Origin: Cytophagales bacterium
Lineage (GTDB): Bacteria > Bacteroidota > Bacteroidia > Cytophagales > Cyclobacteriaceae
Assembly (NCBI GenBank): GCA_022360055.1
Contig: JAKSDO010000171.1
Coordinates: 1-64,000, forward strand
DNA length: 64,000 nucleotides
Direction: 5' to 3'
This document shows positions 43,011 through 52,870 of this stretch, in pieces. Under the pieces are notes generated by a model. It was not told where the DNA came from. It searched no databases and worked only from the letters and a program-made list of their open reading frames with translations. The translations under genes were made by a program, and so were the position numbers. Numbering within the stretch: position 1 is the first letter of the stretch; every line of letters starts with the position of its first letter.

Positions 43011-43047
43011 TAAATCTCAATTATGTTTTACCTAACAAATACAAATT

Positions 43048-46000
43048 ATGAAAATTAGTTACTTATTAATGACATTGGTTCTGTGTTTGGCATTTGAAGT
43101 GCGGGCGCAGAATATTCAGATTACCGGGTCGGTGACATCCTCGGAGGATGAAGCCGGATTGCCTGGTGTCAACGTAATTGTACAAGGCACATCCACCGGC
43201 ACGGTTACGGATGTCGATGGGAACTACACCCTCGAGGTCCCGGGAATAGCGTCCGTATTGGTATTCAGTTCGGTAGGATACATTCAGGAAGAAGTCGCGG
43301 TCGGGAGCCGAACGGTGATCGACATGGTCATGACTCCGGATGTTACGGCTCTTGAAGAGATCGTTGTAGTCGGTTACGGAACCATGAAGAAATCCGACCT
43401 GACCGGCTCACTCACTTCCGTATCGTCGGATGACTATCAGGTGCAGCCCATCACACGAATTGACCAGGCCTTGCAGGGAAGGGCCGCAGGTGTGGCAGTT
43501 ACGCAGACCAGCGGGGCGCCGGGAGCAGGTTATAAGATCAGGATCCGCGGCGCAAATTCCATCAGTGGGAACAACGCCCCCTTGTACGTGGTAGATGGAT
43601 TGGTTGTCGGAGATATCAATTCCATAAATGTCAACGACATCGCATCCATGGAAGTGTTGAAAGATGCCTCGGCTACCGCCATTTATGGTTCGAGAGGAGC
43701 AAATGGCGTAGTACTGATCACCACGAAAAGCGGAAGTCAGGGGCCGGCTAAAATAGAGGTAGAAACCTTTTATGGCGTATCTCAGGTGACTCAGAAGCTT
43801 CCTGCAATGACGCCGGCAGAATTTGCCGAAGGTGTGAATTTTGCGGAAGGAACCGAGTTTTACACCCCTGAAGAAATAGCCGATTTGAGAAACGGTGGCG
43901 GCGAGGACTGGCATGAGCGTTTTTTTCGCGAGGCTCCCTTTGCCAACTTGCAATTGTCGGTAAGCGGTGGATCTGATGCCGTAGATTATTTTGTTTCTGG
44001 TAATTTGTATAATGCGGACGGTACTTTGAGAAGTCAGAATTACAATAGGTATGCGATCCGTACGAATATCAATGCTGAAGTATCGAAGAAAATAGGGTTG
44101 GGATTAAATGCCTATTTCAGCCGTGAAGAAGAGACCGGTGTACGGGCCAACCTGTACCAGGGATTGACTTGGGACCCTACGACACCGGCATATAATGAGG
44201 AAGGAGATTATAACTTTGTGCCTCTGAAACCGGGAGTTGGCAACGGCGCAATCAATCAATTAGTTGCCCCGGAGAATAATGTCCGGGAAAACTTCAACCA
44301 TCAGGTACTAGCAAGCGGATATTTCAAGTACAATATTCTCAATGATTTGGAACTTAATATTTCAGGGGGAGTAGAGCGGCTGGACAGGAACAATAATAGT
44401 TACACATCCATTCTTGTGAACCAGGTAGGTACGGCCAAAGTGTATAACCAGGATGTGACCAGGTTCCAAAATACAAACCGTTTGACCTATACCTGGAACA
44501 AAAATCCGAATCACAGGTTGCAGATCGATGCAATTCACGAGCAGCAATATGTGAAAGCACAGGGTGTGGAAGCGGAAGCCAGCGGATTTTTCTCCGACAA
44601 TACCTCTTACAAAAATCTGGGATTGGGCGCTATTCAGAGAACCGCGAGCAAAGCGTATTCCAACGGGACCAACAATCCGGTAAGCGAAAGCTTACAATCC
44701 TTTTTGGGGAGAGTGAATTATTCACTTTTTGAGCGGTTCCTATTTACGGCTTCCATAAGAGCGGACGGCTCCAGCAAGTTTGCCGAAAACAACAGATGGG
44801 GATATTTCCCGTCGGGTTCTTTTGCTTACAGAATTTCCGATGAAGCTTTTATCCAGGGCATCGAAGTAATCGATAATTTGAAATTAAGAGTCAGCTATGG
44901 TCAGATTGGCAGCCAGGCGATCGAACCGTTGGCCAGGCGAGCGATTCCAATCATTGACACAAGCGTAAGTTATCCCTTTGAGGGAGAAGCGTCGACCATC
45001 GGTGTGGCGCCTTCCAACAGGCTTGCAAATCCGGATCTGACCTGGGAAACAACCACCCAGGGAAATATCGGATTTGATATTGGTCTGTGGAATTCCAGAT
45101 TGACTTTCTCTCTGGACCTCTATCAGAAGAAAACCACCGATTTACTGTTGGATCGTGTCTTACCTTCTTACGTGGGACCGACCGTGGTTACCCAAAATGT
45201 GGGTGAAGTGGAAAACAAAGGATTCGATCTCAGGCTCGGTATGACCCTTGTAGATAACGATGATTGGCATGTAAGCTCAATATTGAGCGTTTCAAAAAAC
45301 AAGAACAAGGTACTTGCCCTGGTCGATGAGGTAGAATTGATGGAACTGGGTAAAGTGTACCAAAATAATACGTTCCCGGTAAATCCTACTGCCGTACAGT
45401 TAGGGAAACCGATCAGCACGTTCCGGGGATATATTTTCGAAGGTGTCTATCAGAAAGGAGAAGAAGATGAAGCTGCGCTGTACGGAAAAGTCCCGGGTCA
45501 GGCGAGGTATAAAGACATAAACGGAGATACACTGATCTCTTCCGATGATATCGTCACCGTTGGAGACGGGAATCCCGATTTTACCTGGGGATGGAACTGG
45601 ACCGTATCATGGAGGAAGCTTGATCTGAATTTCTTGGTACTCGGAGCTCATGGCAATGATATTTATAACTTTACCAGGATGAGAATGATGGGATTGGGCG
45701 CAGCGCAATTCCATGCGGTCCACGCCGACTACAATGACCGCTGGACGGAGAACAATCCCAGTGAAATTCCATCAGGCAGGGATGGTACGGAATTTTTGTC
45801 TTCGCAATTTATTGAAGACGGATCATTTGTCTCCATGAAAAACATCACCCTGGGTTATAATTTTGATTTTTCAGGGAGCAGTTTTATTGAGACTTTACGG
45901 CTTTATGTTAGTGCTGAAAACCTGTTCATTATTACGGATTATTCGGGCTTTGATCCCGAAGCTACCGCTTCCGGAAGTTCGGATGTCGATTTGGGTATTG

Positions 46001-46059
46001 ATCTAAATGCTTACCCGATCAATCGTGCCTATTCGATAGGATTGAAATTTATGTTTTGA
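43048..46059 (+). CDS. SusC/RagA family TonB-linked outer-membrane transporter
   Basis: 1003 residues. Signal peptide (MKISYLLMTLVLCLAFEVRAQ); CarboxypepD_reg-like domain at about 24-105 (ITGSVTSSEDEAGLPGVNVIVQGTSTGTVTDVDGNY); TonB-box region and plug at about 112-225 (EEIVVVGYGTMKKSDLTGSL, RIRGANSISGNNAPLYVVDG, DASATAIYGSRGANGVVLITTK); then a 22-strand barrel ending in the aromatic AYSIGLKFMF. It imports oligosaccharides caught by the SusD lid, powered by TonB. No extra N-terminal anti-sigma-interacting STN domain is present, consistent with control by the HTCS rather than by a sigma/anti-sigma pair. Pairs with susD, 25 bp downstream. Confidence 0.96.
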   Translation: MKISYLLMTLVLCLAFEVRAQNIQITGSVTSSEDEAGLPGVNVIVQGTSTGTVTDVDGNYTLEVPGIASVLVFSSVGYIQEEVAVGSRTVIDMVMTPDVTALEEIVVVGYGTMKKSDLTGSLTSVSSDDYQVQPITRIDQALQGRAAGVAVTQTSGAPGAGYKIRIRGANSISGNNAPLYVVDGLVVGDINSINVNDIASMEVLKDASATAIYGSRGANGVVLITTKSGSQGPAKIEVETFYGVSQVTQKLPAMTPAEFAEGVNFAEGTEFYTPEEIADLRNGGGEDWHERFFREAPFANLQLSVSGGSDAVDYFVSGNLYNADGTLRSQNYNRYAIRTNINAEVSKKIGLGLNAYFSREEETGVRANLYQGLTWDPTTPAYNEEGDYNFVPLKPGVGNGAINQLVAPENNVRENFNHQVLASGYFKYNILNDLELNISGGVERLDRNNNSYTSILVNQVGTAKVYNQDVTRFQNTNRLTYTWNKNPNHRLQIDAIHEQQYVKAQGVEAEASGFFSDNTSYKNLGLGAIQRTASKAYSNGTNNPVSESLQSFLGRVNYSLFERFLFTASIRADGSSKFAENNRWGYFPSGSFAYRISDEAFIQGIEVIDNLKLRVSYGQIGSQAIEPLARRAIPIIDTSVSYPFEGEASTIGVAPSNRLANPDLTWETTTQGNIGFDIGLWNSRLTFSLDLYQKKTTDLLLDRVLPSYVGPTVVTQNVGEVENKGFDLRLGMTLVDNDDWHVSSILSVSKNKNKVLALVDEVELMELGKVYQNNTFPVNPTAVQLGKPISTFRGYIFEGVYQKGEEDEAALYGKVPGQARYKDINGDTLISSDDIVTVGDGNPDFTWGWNWTVSWRKLDLNFLVLGAHGNDIYNFTRMRMMGLGAAQFHAVHADYNDRWTENNPSEIPSGRDGTEFLSSQFIEDGSFVSMKNITLGYNFDFSGSSFIETLRLYVSAENLFIITDYSGFDPEATASGSSDVDLGIDLNAYPINRAYSIGLKFMF

Positions 46060-46084
46060 TTCAGTTACTTAATTTCTATTAGAC

Positions 46085-47620
46085 ATGAAAAATAAAGTTA
46101 AATACATCCCCGAAATTGTACTGATAATTGCATTCATATTTGTAAACCAGGCATGCGTTGACCTGGAGGAGGATGTAAGTGGTGTACTTTCGATCGAAAA
46201 CCTTAGTGGCGAAGGAGATATTACTGCCGCATTGGCGCCAATTTATCGCAGCATGCTTGAAGCTTATCAACATCCGCACTCCGCCGGGGTTCCCACTTAC
46301 GGCGGTGATGACAGGACTACCTGGTGGGCGGGAAATAAAGCTCCCTTAAGGGTGTTTGACCGATTTGATTACGGAAGTGGAGAAAATTCGGACATCAATT
46401 GGCTGCCAAGGGGTTGGGATGCCTACTGGAAGGTGATCTACTACTCCAATACATTGATTGAAGGGCTCAAAACATCTACGGCTCCGGAAGAGGTCGTCAG
46501 GGTAGCGGATGGAGAAGCCAGGTTCTTAAGGGCGCTGGCTTATCTCAATTTGGTGCGTACTCACGGCAACATGCCGATTTTATTGGATGGCGATATTCCG
46601 ACAGGAGAAGAACAGCGTGCTACGGTTTTGCAAAACTACGGACATATTGAAAATGACTTGTTGATCGCCGAAGAAAATCTACCTGCTCCGGATGTCGTAA
46701 AGTCTGCGGGGCGGGCATCTTTGGCCGCGGCCAAAACCTTACTTGCCGATCTGTACCTCACCTGGGCCGGGTGGCCGGTAAAAGACAATTCAAAACTAGC
46801 CTCTGCTGTCGAAAAGGCGAAGGAAGTAATGGATCTGAATTATTTTGAATTGATGCCAATCGATGAGTTATGGCTGCTTAGCGGACAGAACAGCAAGGAA
46901 TCTGTCTTTTCCATTCAGTTTTCCGAAGTGGAGGATCTGAAAAACGGATGGCCTGCCGGCACAAGTTTTCACGAAGCGCGAGGCTGGTCCGATATGTATC
47001 CCGAGCTTCGGTTTTTCAACGATTTTCCGGAGGGCCCAAGAAAGGACGCCACATTCTATACCGACATCCCTCAACGCGGGGTGGCCGCGGGTAAAATTTT
47101 TACCAAAGATCCTCCGACCGTACCCTGGCAACAATCGCAACGACAGCATCCGATGTATAAAAAGTTCGCTATTTCCGAAAATCTGAATGTAGGCAACCGC
47201 ACTGCCGGTTACCGGGCTTTTGAAGTCATCCGGTATGCGGAAGCGTTATTGATTTTTGCGGAGGCTCAGGCCAGAATCGGAGAAACTCCGGAATCGATCG
47301 AAGCTTTGAATCAGGTGAGACGCAGGGCTATGGGATTGCCTTATCTGGATCCCGATCCTTCCGTAGATGTCTCAACTGCAACGGTAAACGAGATCCTTGA
47401 TGAAAAAGGGTGGGAGCTCGCCGGCGAATACAAGCGATGGTTCGATCTGATCCGATCCGAAACCCTTGAAGAAATTGTGGCTAAGAGGGATCCCGGCGAA
47501 CACGTGACACTGGTGAGACAGCCGACTAAAGCCCAGTATATCGCTCCTATACCCTTCCAGGCAATTTCGACCAGTAAACTTGTTCAAAATCCGGAGGGAT
47601 TCTCTGTTACGGGAGAATAA
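46085..47620 (+). CDS. SusD/RagB family glycan-binding lipoprotein
   Basis: 511 residues. Lipoprotein signal with the lipobox Cys near residue 24 (FIFVNQAC), followed by an acidic VDLEED start that may serve as a surface-export signal. The tetratricopeptide-like core shows the SusD marks GEARFLRALAYLNLVRTHGNMPIL near 135-158, ASLAAAKTLLADLYLTWAGWP near 205, RYAEALLIFAEAQARIGET near 385 and the C-terminal DEKGWELAGEYKRWFDLIR near 440. It closes the extracellular face of SusC and binds the glycan. It is followed by a terminator-like hairpin, so the sulfatase genes downstream may be expressed at a lower level. Confidence 0.95.
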   Translation: MKNKVKYIPEIVLIIAFIFVNQACVDLEEDVSGVLSIENLSGEGDITAALAPIYRSMLEAYQHPHSAGVPTYGGDDRTTWWAGNKAPLRVFDRFDYGSGENSDINWLPRGWDAYWKVIYYSNTLIEGLKTSTAPEEVVRVADGEARFLRALAYLNLVRTHGNMPILLDGDIPTGEEQRATVLQNYGHIENDLLIAEENLPAPDVVKSAGRASLAAAKTLLADLYLTWAGWPVKDNSKLASAVEKAKEVMDLNYFELMPIDELWLLSGQNSKESVFSIQFSEVEDLKNGWPAGTSFHEARGWSDMYPELRFFNDFPEGPRKDATFYTDIPQRGVAAGKIFTKDPPTVPWQQSQRQHPMYKKFAISENLNVGNRTAGYRAFEVIRYAEALLIFAEAQARIGETPESIEALNQVRRRAMGLPYLDPDPSVDVSTATVNEILDEKGWELAGEYKRWFDLIRSETLEEIVAKRDPGEHVTLVRQPTKAQYIAPIPFQAISTSKLVQNPEGFSVTGE

Positions 47621-47638
47621 ATGTGAAGTGTTTTCAAA

Positions 47639-47678
47639 TAGTCAACCGGGATTGCAAAATTCGGGTTGACTACTTTTT
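47639..47678 (+). terminator. hairpin terminator/attenuator after susD
   Basis: Perfect 9-bp stem TAGTCAACC (47639-47647) / GGTTGACTA (47664-47672) with a 16-nt loop, followed by CTTTTTAATT, 19 nt after the susD stop. It probably lowers read-through into the sulfatases. Confidence 0.6.
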
Positions 47679-47810
47679 AATTGATAAGTTCAAACAAAAT
47701 ATGATCTGTATTAATCATCAACTGACCGTTATTTTTAATATTTTATGGCCTGGTCAACCTCATACTTTTTGGAATTTATCATTAAACGGCCATTTTTTTA
47801 TTTTCTTAAT

Positions 47811-49463
47811 ATGAGTATTCGGGTCTTCCTATATTGTGCGGCAGCCTTGCTGACCGGATCTTGCAAAGACAAAATCACTGAACCTCCGAATATCATTTTT
47901 ATCATGATGGATGACCTGGGGTATGGTCAGTTCGGTATCCACAATAAAAGCCTGACGACCGAAGAATTTGATCCGTATTTTGTCGGTCTTGTACAGGAGC
48001 ATGAAAGATACAACCCGGAACAGGCACTGGATTTCTCCAAAAGGGCCATGCCGACCATAAATAAATTGGGAGAAGAGGGAATTGTTTTTACAAGAGCATT
48101 TACCAGCAGCAGTTTATGCGCTCCGTCCAGATTGGGCATAGCTACCGGAATTCTTCAAAACAGGATGGGGGTGTATCTCAATATCGATTGCGAACAATTA
48201 GGGCTCGCGCCCGATTCGCATCTGGCAGAGATGATTAAAGCACAGGGCTACGCTACCGCCCATATTGGGAAATGGCACATCGGTCGTCGAAATGATCAGA
48301 TGATCATCGATGCATTAAAAACGCACGGTATTCCCGATACGTTGTCGTATAATCAGATGAGAAAGGATTTCCCGGAAGTTTTTAAAGATCTGTTCGATCG
48401 CGGTTATTACGGGTCGGTAATCGACCGGCATAATCCATTGCAAAACGGGTTTGATTATTATTTCGGTTATAATAACTGGGCCAGTCAATTCTACAACTCA
48501 ACACTGGTTTGGGAGAACTATAAACATGCCGGCAGGCAAAAAGGGTACAATACCGATGTGTTTACAGATACCGCATTGGCGTTTATCCAAAAACAGGTCG
48601 TAATGCGGAAACCATTTTATGTTCAGTTGCATTTTCATGCCGTGCACGACTCCCTTCAGCCAAAAGCGCCAGACAAATACTTTAATGAATTCGATTCGGA
48701 TTCCTACGACTTAAACAATTTTTATGCGCACGTCTATGGTGTTGATCAAAACATTAAGCGGATCCTCGAATACTTAAAAAAGAGCAACATTTACGAAAAC
48801 ACCATCCTTGTATTCACCTCCGACAATGGCGCACAGGCCGGCGGACCATCCGTACTTCCGGGCAATGCTCCCTTTTCAGGCCATAAGGGGACTTACTACC
48901 AGGGAGGAATTCGTGTCCCGTTGCTGATCCATTGGCCCACAGGCATCAAACGGGCTTTCAGCTCCGAAATGCTGGTATCAACGATGGATATTCTCCCGAC
49001 CATCGTGGAGGCGACCGGAGCGACAGTTCCGGATCACTTGGATGGGAAAAGCTTATTAAGCTTTATAGCCGGAAGATCCGGGGAAGCAGTCCGCGATCAT
49101 CTGGTATGGGCCGGACTACATTCCCGCGCCTGGGGATTTTTGTTGAATAAATCTTCCAAATCGCGTGGTGCGGAACGAAATTTTGCGCCTCCGGCCTGGG
49201 TTGTGATCAAGGGGGACTACATGCTGAGGTTTACCGGTACGATCGAGCCGGATTTATATACGGATGTCCCCGGCGGAACGCTTCCCGAATTGCGGCTTTT
49301 CAGGATCGGGAGCGATCCGGCAGAATTAATTGATATTTCTTCGGAGTTTCCATCAAAAGTAGATGAATTAATTAATATTTTTAAACGGGAATCAAATGAC
49401 TTTAAACCTCCGGTTGTTTGGGAAAAATCAAAGTGGGAGGAATTGATAACTGGAAAATTATAA
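47811..49463 (+). CDS. S1 family sulfatase, lipoprotein
   Basis: 550 residues. Lipobox in CAAALLTGSC (Cys near residue 19). Metal-binding Asp pair in IIFIMMDDLGYGQFG; the formylglycine signature is SSLCAPSR with Cys103, so an anSME-type or FGE-type activase must exist elsewhere; further conserved stretches are AHIGKWHIGRR and VFTSDNGAQAGG with metal-binding Asp-Asn. An insertion between the first metal motif and the Cys (EEFDPYFVGLVQEHERYNP) is unusual, suggesting a special substrate pocket. It would remove sulfate esters from a glycan in the periplasm or at the surface. I chose ATG 47811 because it starts the lipoprotein signal. The next sulfatase gene is 17 bp downstream. Confidence 0.93.
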   Translation: MSIRVFLYCAAALLTGSCKDKITEPPNIIFIMMDDLGYGQFGIHNKSLTTEEFDPYFVGLVQEHERYNPEQALDFSKRAMPTINKLGEEGIVFTRAFTSSSLCAPSRLGIATGILQNRMGVYLNIDCEQLGLAPDSHLAEMIKAQGYATAHIGKWHIGRRNDQMIIDALKTHGIPDTLSYNQMRKDFPEVFKDLFDRGYYGSVIDRHNPLQNGFDYYFGYNNWASQFYNSTLVWENYKHAGRQKGYNTDVFTDTALAFIQKQVVMRKPFYVQLHFHAVHDSLQPKAPDKYFNEFDSDSYDLNNFYAHVYGVDQNIKRILEYLKKSNIYENTILVFTSDNGAQAGGPSVLPGNAPFSGHKGTYYQGGIRVPLLIHWPTGIKRAFSSEMLVSTMDILPTIVEATGATVPDHLDGKSLLSFIAGRSGEAVRDHLVWAGLHSRAWGFLLNKSSKSRGAERNFAPPAWVVIKGDYMLRFTGTIEPDLYTDVPGGTLPELRLFRIGSDPAELIDISSEFPSKVDELINIFKRESNDFKPPVVWEKSKWEELITGKL

Positions 49464-49480
49464 CAATAAACAAAAATCAA

Positions 49481-51043
49481 ATGAATTCTTTTTCAATACA
49501 GCACATGTACGGAAGTTTCCTTCTGATTATTTTTGCTTCGCTGATCATAAGTTGTTCGCAACAAAATCAATCAAGCCGGGAAGCGGTAAAACCCAACATC
49601 ATTATTATTTATGCCGACGATCTGGGCTATGGAGATGTGGGTGCCTACGGATCTACGGAATTGAAAACCCCCAACATCGATAAACTGGCCAATGGAGGTG
49701 TCAGGTTTACCAACGGTTACGCGTCATCGGCGACATGTTCGCCAAGTCGCTACGCGTTGCTCACGGGAGTTTACCCATGGCGAAATGAACGGGCAAAGAT
49801 CCTTCCGGGGACAGCGCCCCTGATCATTGATACGGCCCAGATGACCATCCCTAAAATGTTGAAAGCCCGGGGTTATCACACCGGTATTGTCGGCAAATGG
49901 CATCTCGGACTGGGCAACGGAAATGTAAATTGGAACGAACACATCGCACCCGGCCCGAATGAAGTTGGCTTTGATTACGCCTACATTATGGCCGCCACAC
50001 AGGATCGCGTACCCACGGTTTACATTGAAAACGGATTTGTTTCCGGTTTGGACCCCAATGATCCGATTGAGGTGAATTACCGGAAGAATTTTGAAGGTGA
50101 GCCTACCGGTAAAGAAAATCCGGAGATGCTGAAAATGAAATGGCACCACGGCCATAACAACAGCATTGTGAACGGAATACCGCGGATCGGATTTATGAAA
50201 GGCGGTGAATCGGCGAAATGGGTCGATGAAAACATGGCGGACACATTTCTTATCCGGGCCCAGAAATATATCAGGGAGCATAAGGACGGCCCCTTCTTCT
50301 TATACTATGCGCTCCAGCAACCTCATGTTCCCAGAACTCCTCACGAGCGATTTGTCGGAAGTTCCGGTATGGGACCAAGAGGCGATGTAATTGTCGAGGC
50401 AGACTGGTGCATTGGGGAGCTGATAAGAACGCTGGAAGAAGAGGGATTACTGGAGCATACGTTGATCCTACTATCGAGTGACAACGGACCGGTATTAAAT
50501 GATGGTTATTATGACGAGGCGGTTGAGAAGTTGGGAAACCATACGCCGGCCGGCCCGCTGAGGGGAGGAAAATACAGCTTATTCGAGGCGGGGACCAGGG
50601 TTCCGTTTATTTCATATTGGAAGGGCAAAATTCTGCCGACCACTTCGGATGCGATCATATCGCAGATCGACATTTTTGCTTCGCTTGCCAAACTTGTCCA
50701 CAGTACTGACAAGGGTCGGGACAGTGAAGATTTGCTGGATGCGCTGATGGGAAAGAGCCGACAGGGAAGGGAAGAACTGATCCTGGAGGCGACGACCAGG
50801 ACGGCATTGAGAAAAGGCGATTGGATTCTTATACCGCCCTACAGGGGACCGGCGCTAAATAAAATGGTAAACATTGAATTGGGGAATTCGGATGAATACC
50901 AATTATATAATCTAAAGGACGATATCGGTGAGCAAAACAATTTGGCGGATTCCAACAAGGAAAAGCTGGAAGAAATGTTTGATGCCTTTAAACGGATACG
51001 GGGGAACCCCTACAACGATACCGAAGCCTTGGAGTTGAAATAG
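49481..51043 (+). CDS. S1 family sulfatase (arylsulfatase A-like), lipoprotein
   Basis: 520 residues with a lipoprotein signal (LLIIFASLIISC). Metal-binding IIIYADDLGYGDVGAYG, formylglycine signature SATCSPSR with Cys86, HTGIVGKWHLGLG with the conserved Lys and His, QQPHVPRTPHERF and LLSSDNGPVLNDG are all in place and correctly spaced. The order of motifs and the GDVGAYGSTELKTPNIDKLA start are those of the large arylsulfatase A-like subfamilies that act on algal and host glycans. Subfamily numbering needs a search. Start chosen at ATG 49481; the frame is open upstream inside the previous gene. Last gene of the susCD-side operon; convergent with the permease gene. Confidence 0.93.
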   Translation: MNSFSIQHMYGSFLLIIFASLIISCSQQNQSSREAVKPNIIIIYADDLGYGDVGAYGSTELKTPNIDKLANGGVRFTNGYASSATCSPSRYALLTGVYPWRNERAKILPGTAPLIIDTAQMTIPKMLKARGYHTGIVGKWHLGLGNGNVNWNEHIAPGPNEVGFDYAYIMAATQDRVPTVYIENGFVSGLDPNDPIEVNYRKNFEGEPTGKENPEMLKMKWHHGHNNSIVNGIPRIGFMKGGESAKWVDENMADTFLIRAQKYIREHKDGPFFLYYALQQPHVPRTPHERFVGSSGMGPRGDVIVEADWCIGELIRTLEEEGLLEHTLILLSSDNGPVLNDGYYDEAVEKLGNHTPAGPLRGGKYSLFEAGTRVPFISYWKGKILPTTSDAIISQIDIFASLAKLVHSTDKGRDSEDLLDALMGKSRQGREELILEATTRTALRKGDWILIPPYRGPALNKMVNIELGNSDEYQLYNLKDDIGEQNNLADSNKEKLEEMFDAFKRIRGNPYNDTEALELK

Positions 51044-51448
51044 GAATTGTTAAATGAGGGGTTTCGAGGGGAGTTGTCTCAAACTTCCCGCAAGCAAGGC
51101 CCGGACGTGTGCATGAACCCGGAAGACTTCGGGAAAAGTAATGTAGAGCGGCTAATTTGAAGAATGCGGCAATAATAACAGTTGTCGCCGGAGCCGCTAT
51201 CGTTATTTGCACCTGATGCCGGGGCTTGTTTGTCACAAGTGCCCGTTTAGAATTACTTCGGCTGCACCGGGCATTTGCCCCGGCGACTGTAGAAATGAGG
51301 CTCCTCTGCGCTTTTTCGGATGTGCAATCCGAAAATTCGAGTAGGTGGCTTTGTCGAAGTCTTGTTTCAATCGCGCCAGGGAATTTCTTTGCTTTTTCAC
51401 GAGCTTTAAATCCATATACGAGATAACTCCGGTCACCTGGGGTGGACC
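51044..51448. other. intergenic stretch between convergent genes
   Basis: 405 bp. Two opposite frames of 66-67 codons overlap each other (51226-51436); neither has a recognisable domain. No clear terminator stem with a T-run was seen. Confidence 0.4.
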
Positions 51449-52777
51449 TTATGTTATGCCAATGGACAACAAAAATAATATGCCGGTCAGCCCGGACAGC
51501 CCCATAATCAGCGATTGGATTGTGTACGTCTTGTAAAGTGTGTTTACCGGGACGTCATGTAACCGGTTTAGGAGCCAAAAAAAGCTGGAATTTGCGTGAA
51601 ATACACAGAAAGAACCACATCCGATTAAAGCGGCCATAACTTCCCGGGAATAGGGCATTCCCGAAGCTATCGGTCCGAGGACTGATCCGGCTCCGATTAA
51701 GGATACCGTGATGGAACCGGTAGAGCTGGTCAGGACAGCGGCCATAATAAAGGGTAGCATAAACCCGAGGTAAGGAAGCCCGGCAAAAAAAGTACCTATT
51801 GAATCCTGCACCCCGGATTCCCTGATCACAAAACCCAAAGCGCCTCCGGCACCTGTAATCATGATTACAAGCGCGGATTTCACAATGGCAGATTCAACCA
51901 GACGGTTAAGATGCGGTGAGTTCGCGGTTTGCGAATACCGGAAGGCGGCAATGCCCGCTCCAATTCCTACGGCAATCACGGGAGTGCTGACAAAAGCCAG
52001 CATTTCGCAGATCCAGTGCTTGTGACCCTCCAGTAATGCGCCCGCACTCATCAATACCACCGGAACAATGATCGGTAATACATCCGAAAATACCTTGCCA
52101 TAGGCATGATCCGGGCGTGGGCGTTCTTCACGTTCACGATCGACGGAGGTAGAGCTGTCTAATGGCAATATAAATTTTTTACAATAATATTTGGCCCATA
52201 TAACGCCGCCGGTTACGGCAAAAATGGCAGCAAATGAATTGATAAGAAGCATCCGGCCGATGTTTGCCTCCAGCAACGATGCAACTGCCAGAGGGCCAGG
52301 GGTTGGCGGCATCAGCGTGTGCGATACCGTAAGGCCTGCTGTGAGCGCAAGACCGACAACAAGGACCGGGGATCTGCTTCGCCTGGCCAACGCTTCCGTG
52401 ACAGGTTGAAACAGGATATAGGCTACGTCGACAAAAACCGGAATGGAAACGATATACCCGGTAATTCCCATCGCCCAGGGCAGCCTTTTTTGCCCGACCA
52501 GTTTCAATACGTTGTCGGATATTCGGATCGCTCCTCCGGTTTCATTCAATACCTCGCCGATAAAGGCGCCGAGAACGACCACGATGGCAATCCATTTCAT
52601 GGTCGACCCAAATCCGTTTAGCAAAACCTCTACCGTACCTTTCCCGCCCAGTCCCACCAGTAAGCCGAGCAAAACAGCGGCCAGCACCAGGGCGATGAAT
52701 GGATGAAGCTTCCATTTGGAAATGGAAATGATTAAAAGCAGGAGCACAAAAAGAATAGCGACAAGTTGAAAAATCAT
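51449..52777 (-). CDS. GntP family permease (gluconate/sugar-acid:H+ symporter)
   Basis: A 442-residue inner-membrane protein with about twelve helices. GntP features are HPFIALVLAAVLLGLLVGL near 25, the GFGSTMKWIAIVVVLGAFIGEVLNETGGA segment near 55, ITGYIVSIPVFVDVAYILFQPVTEALARRS near 105 and SHTLMPPTPGPLAVASLL near 150, where PPTPGP is the family hallmark. Family members carry gluconate, other aldonates, fructuronate or serine. Together with the AraC regulator upstream (93 bp) and the divergent enolase-superfamily dehydratase, the likely cargo is an aldonate or uronate released from the glycan. It is probably cotranscribed with the regulator. Confidence 0.92.
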   Translation of the reverse strand: MIFQLVAILFVLLLLIISISKWKLHPFIALVLAAVLLGLLVGLGGKGTVEVLLNGFGSTMKWIAIVVVLGAFIGEVLNETGGAIRISDNVLKLVGQKRLPWAMGITGYIVSIPVFVDVAYILFQPVTEALARRSRSPVLVVGLALTAGLTVSHTLMPPTPGPLAVASLLEANIGRMLLINSFAAIFAVTGGVIWAKYYCKKFILPLDSSTSVDREREERPRPDHAYGKVFSDVLPIIVPVVLMSAGALLEGHKHWICEMLAFVSTPVIAVGIGAGIAAFRYSQTANSPHLNRLVESAIVKSALVIMITGAGGALGFVIRESGVQDSIGTFFAGLPYLGFMLPFIMAAVLTSSTGSITVSLIGAGSVLGPIASGMPYSREVMAALIGCGSFCVFHANSSFFWLLNRLHDVPVNTLYKTYTIQSLIMGLSGLTGILFLLSIGIT

Positions 52778-52870
52778 ATTTCAGGTTCGGATTAAAGGTG
52801 TTCAAGTTATTGAGTCATTAAGATAACCGATGTTCAACGGAAAATAATTGTTTGGCATGCAGCGCCGCTT

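Larger units (their letters stand above)
42713..43047. other. regulatory region between HTCS and susC
   Basis: 335 bp with, in order, two 22-bp direct repeats, a -7-like box, a 34-codon micro-ORF, a hairpin and a second -7-like box (TATGTTTT, 43022-43029). Each has its own entry. Confidence 0.6.

Noticed and set aside
51226-51436. Opposite 66-67-codon frames between the second sulfatase and the permease gene
   Set aside because: They overlap each other, show no domain and have low-complexity basic composition; no support for a real protein.
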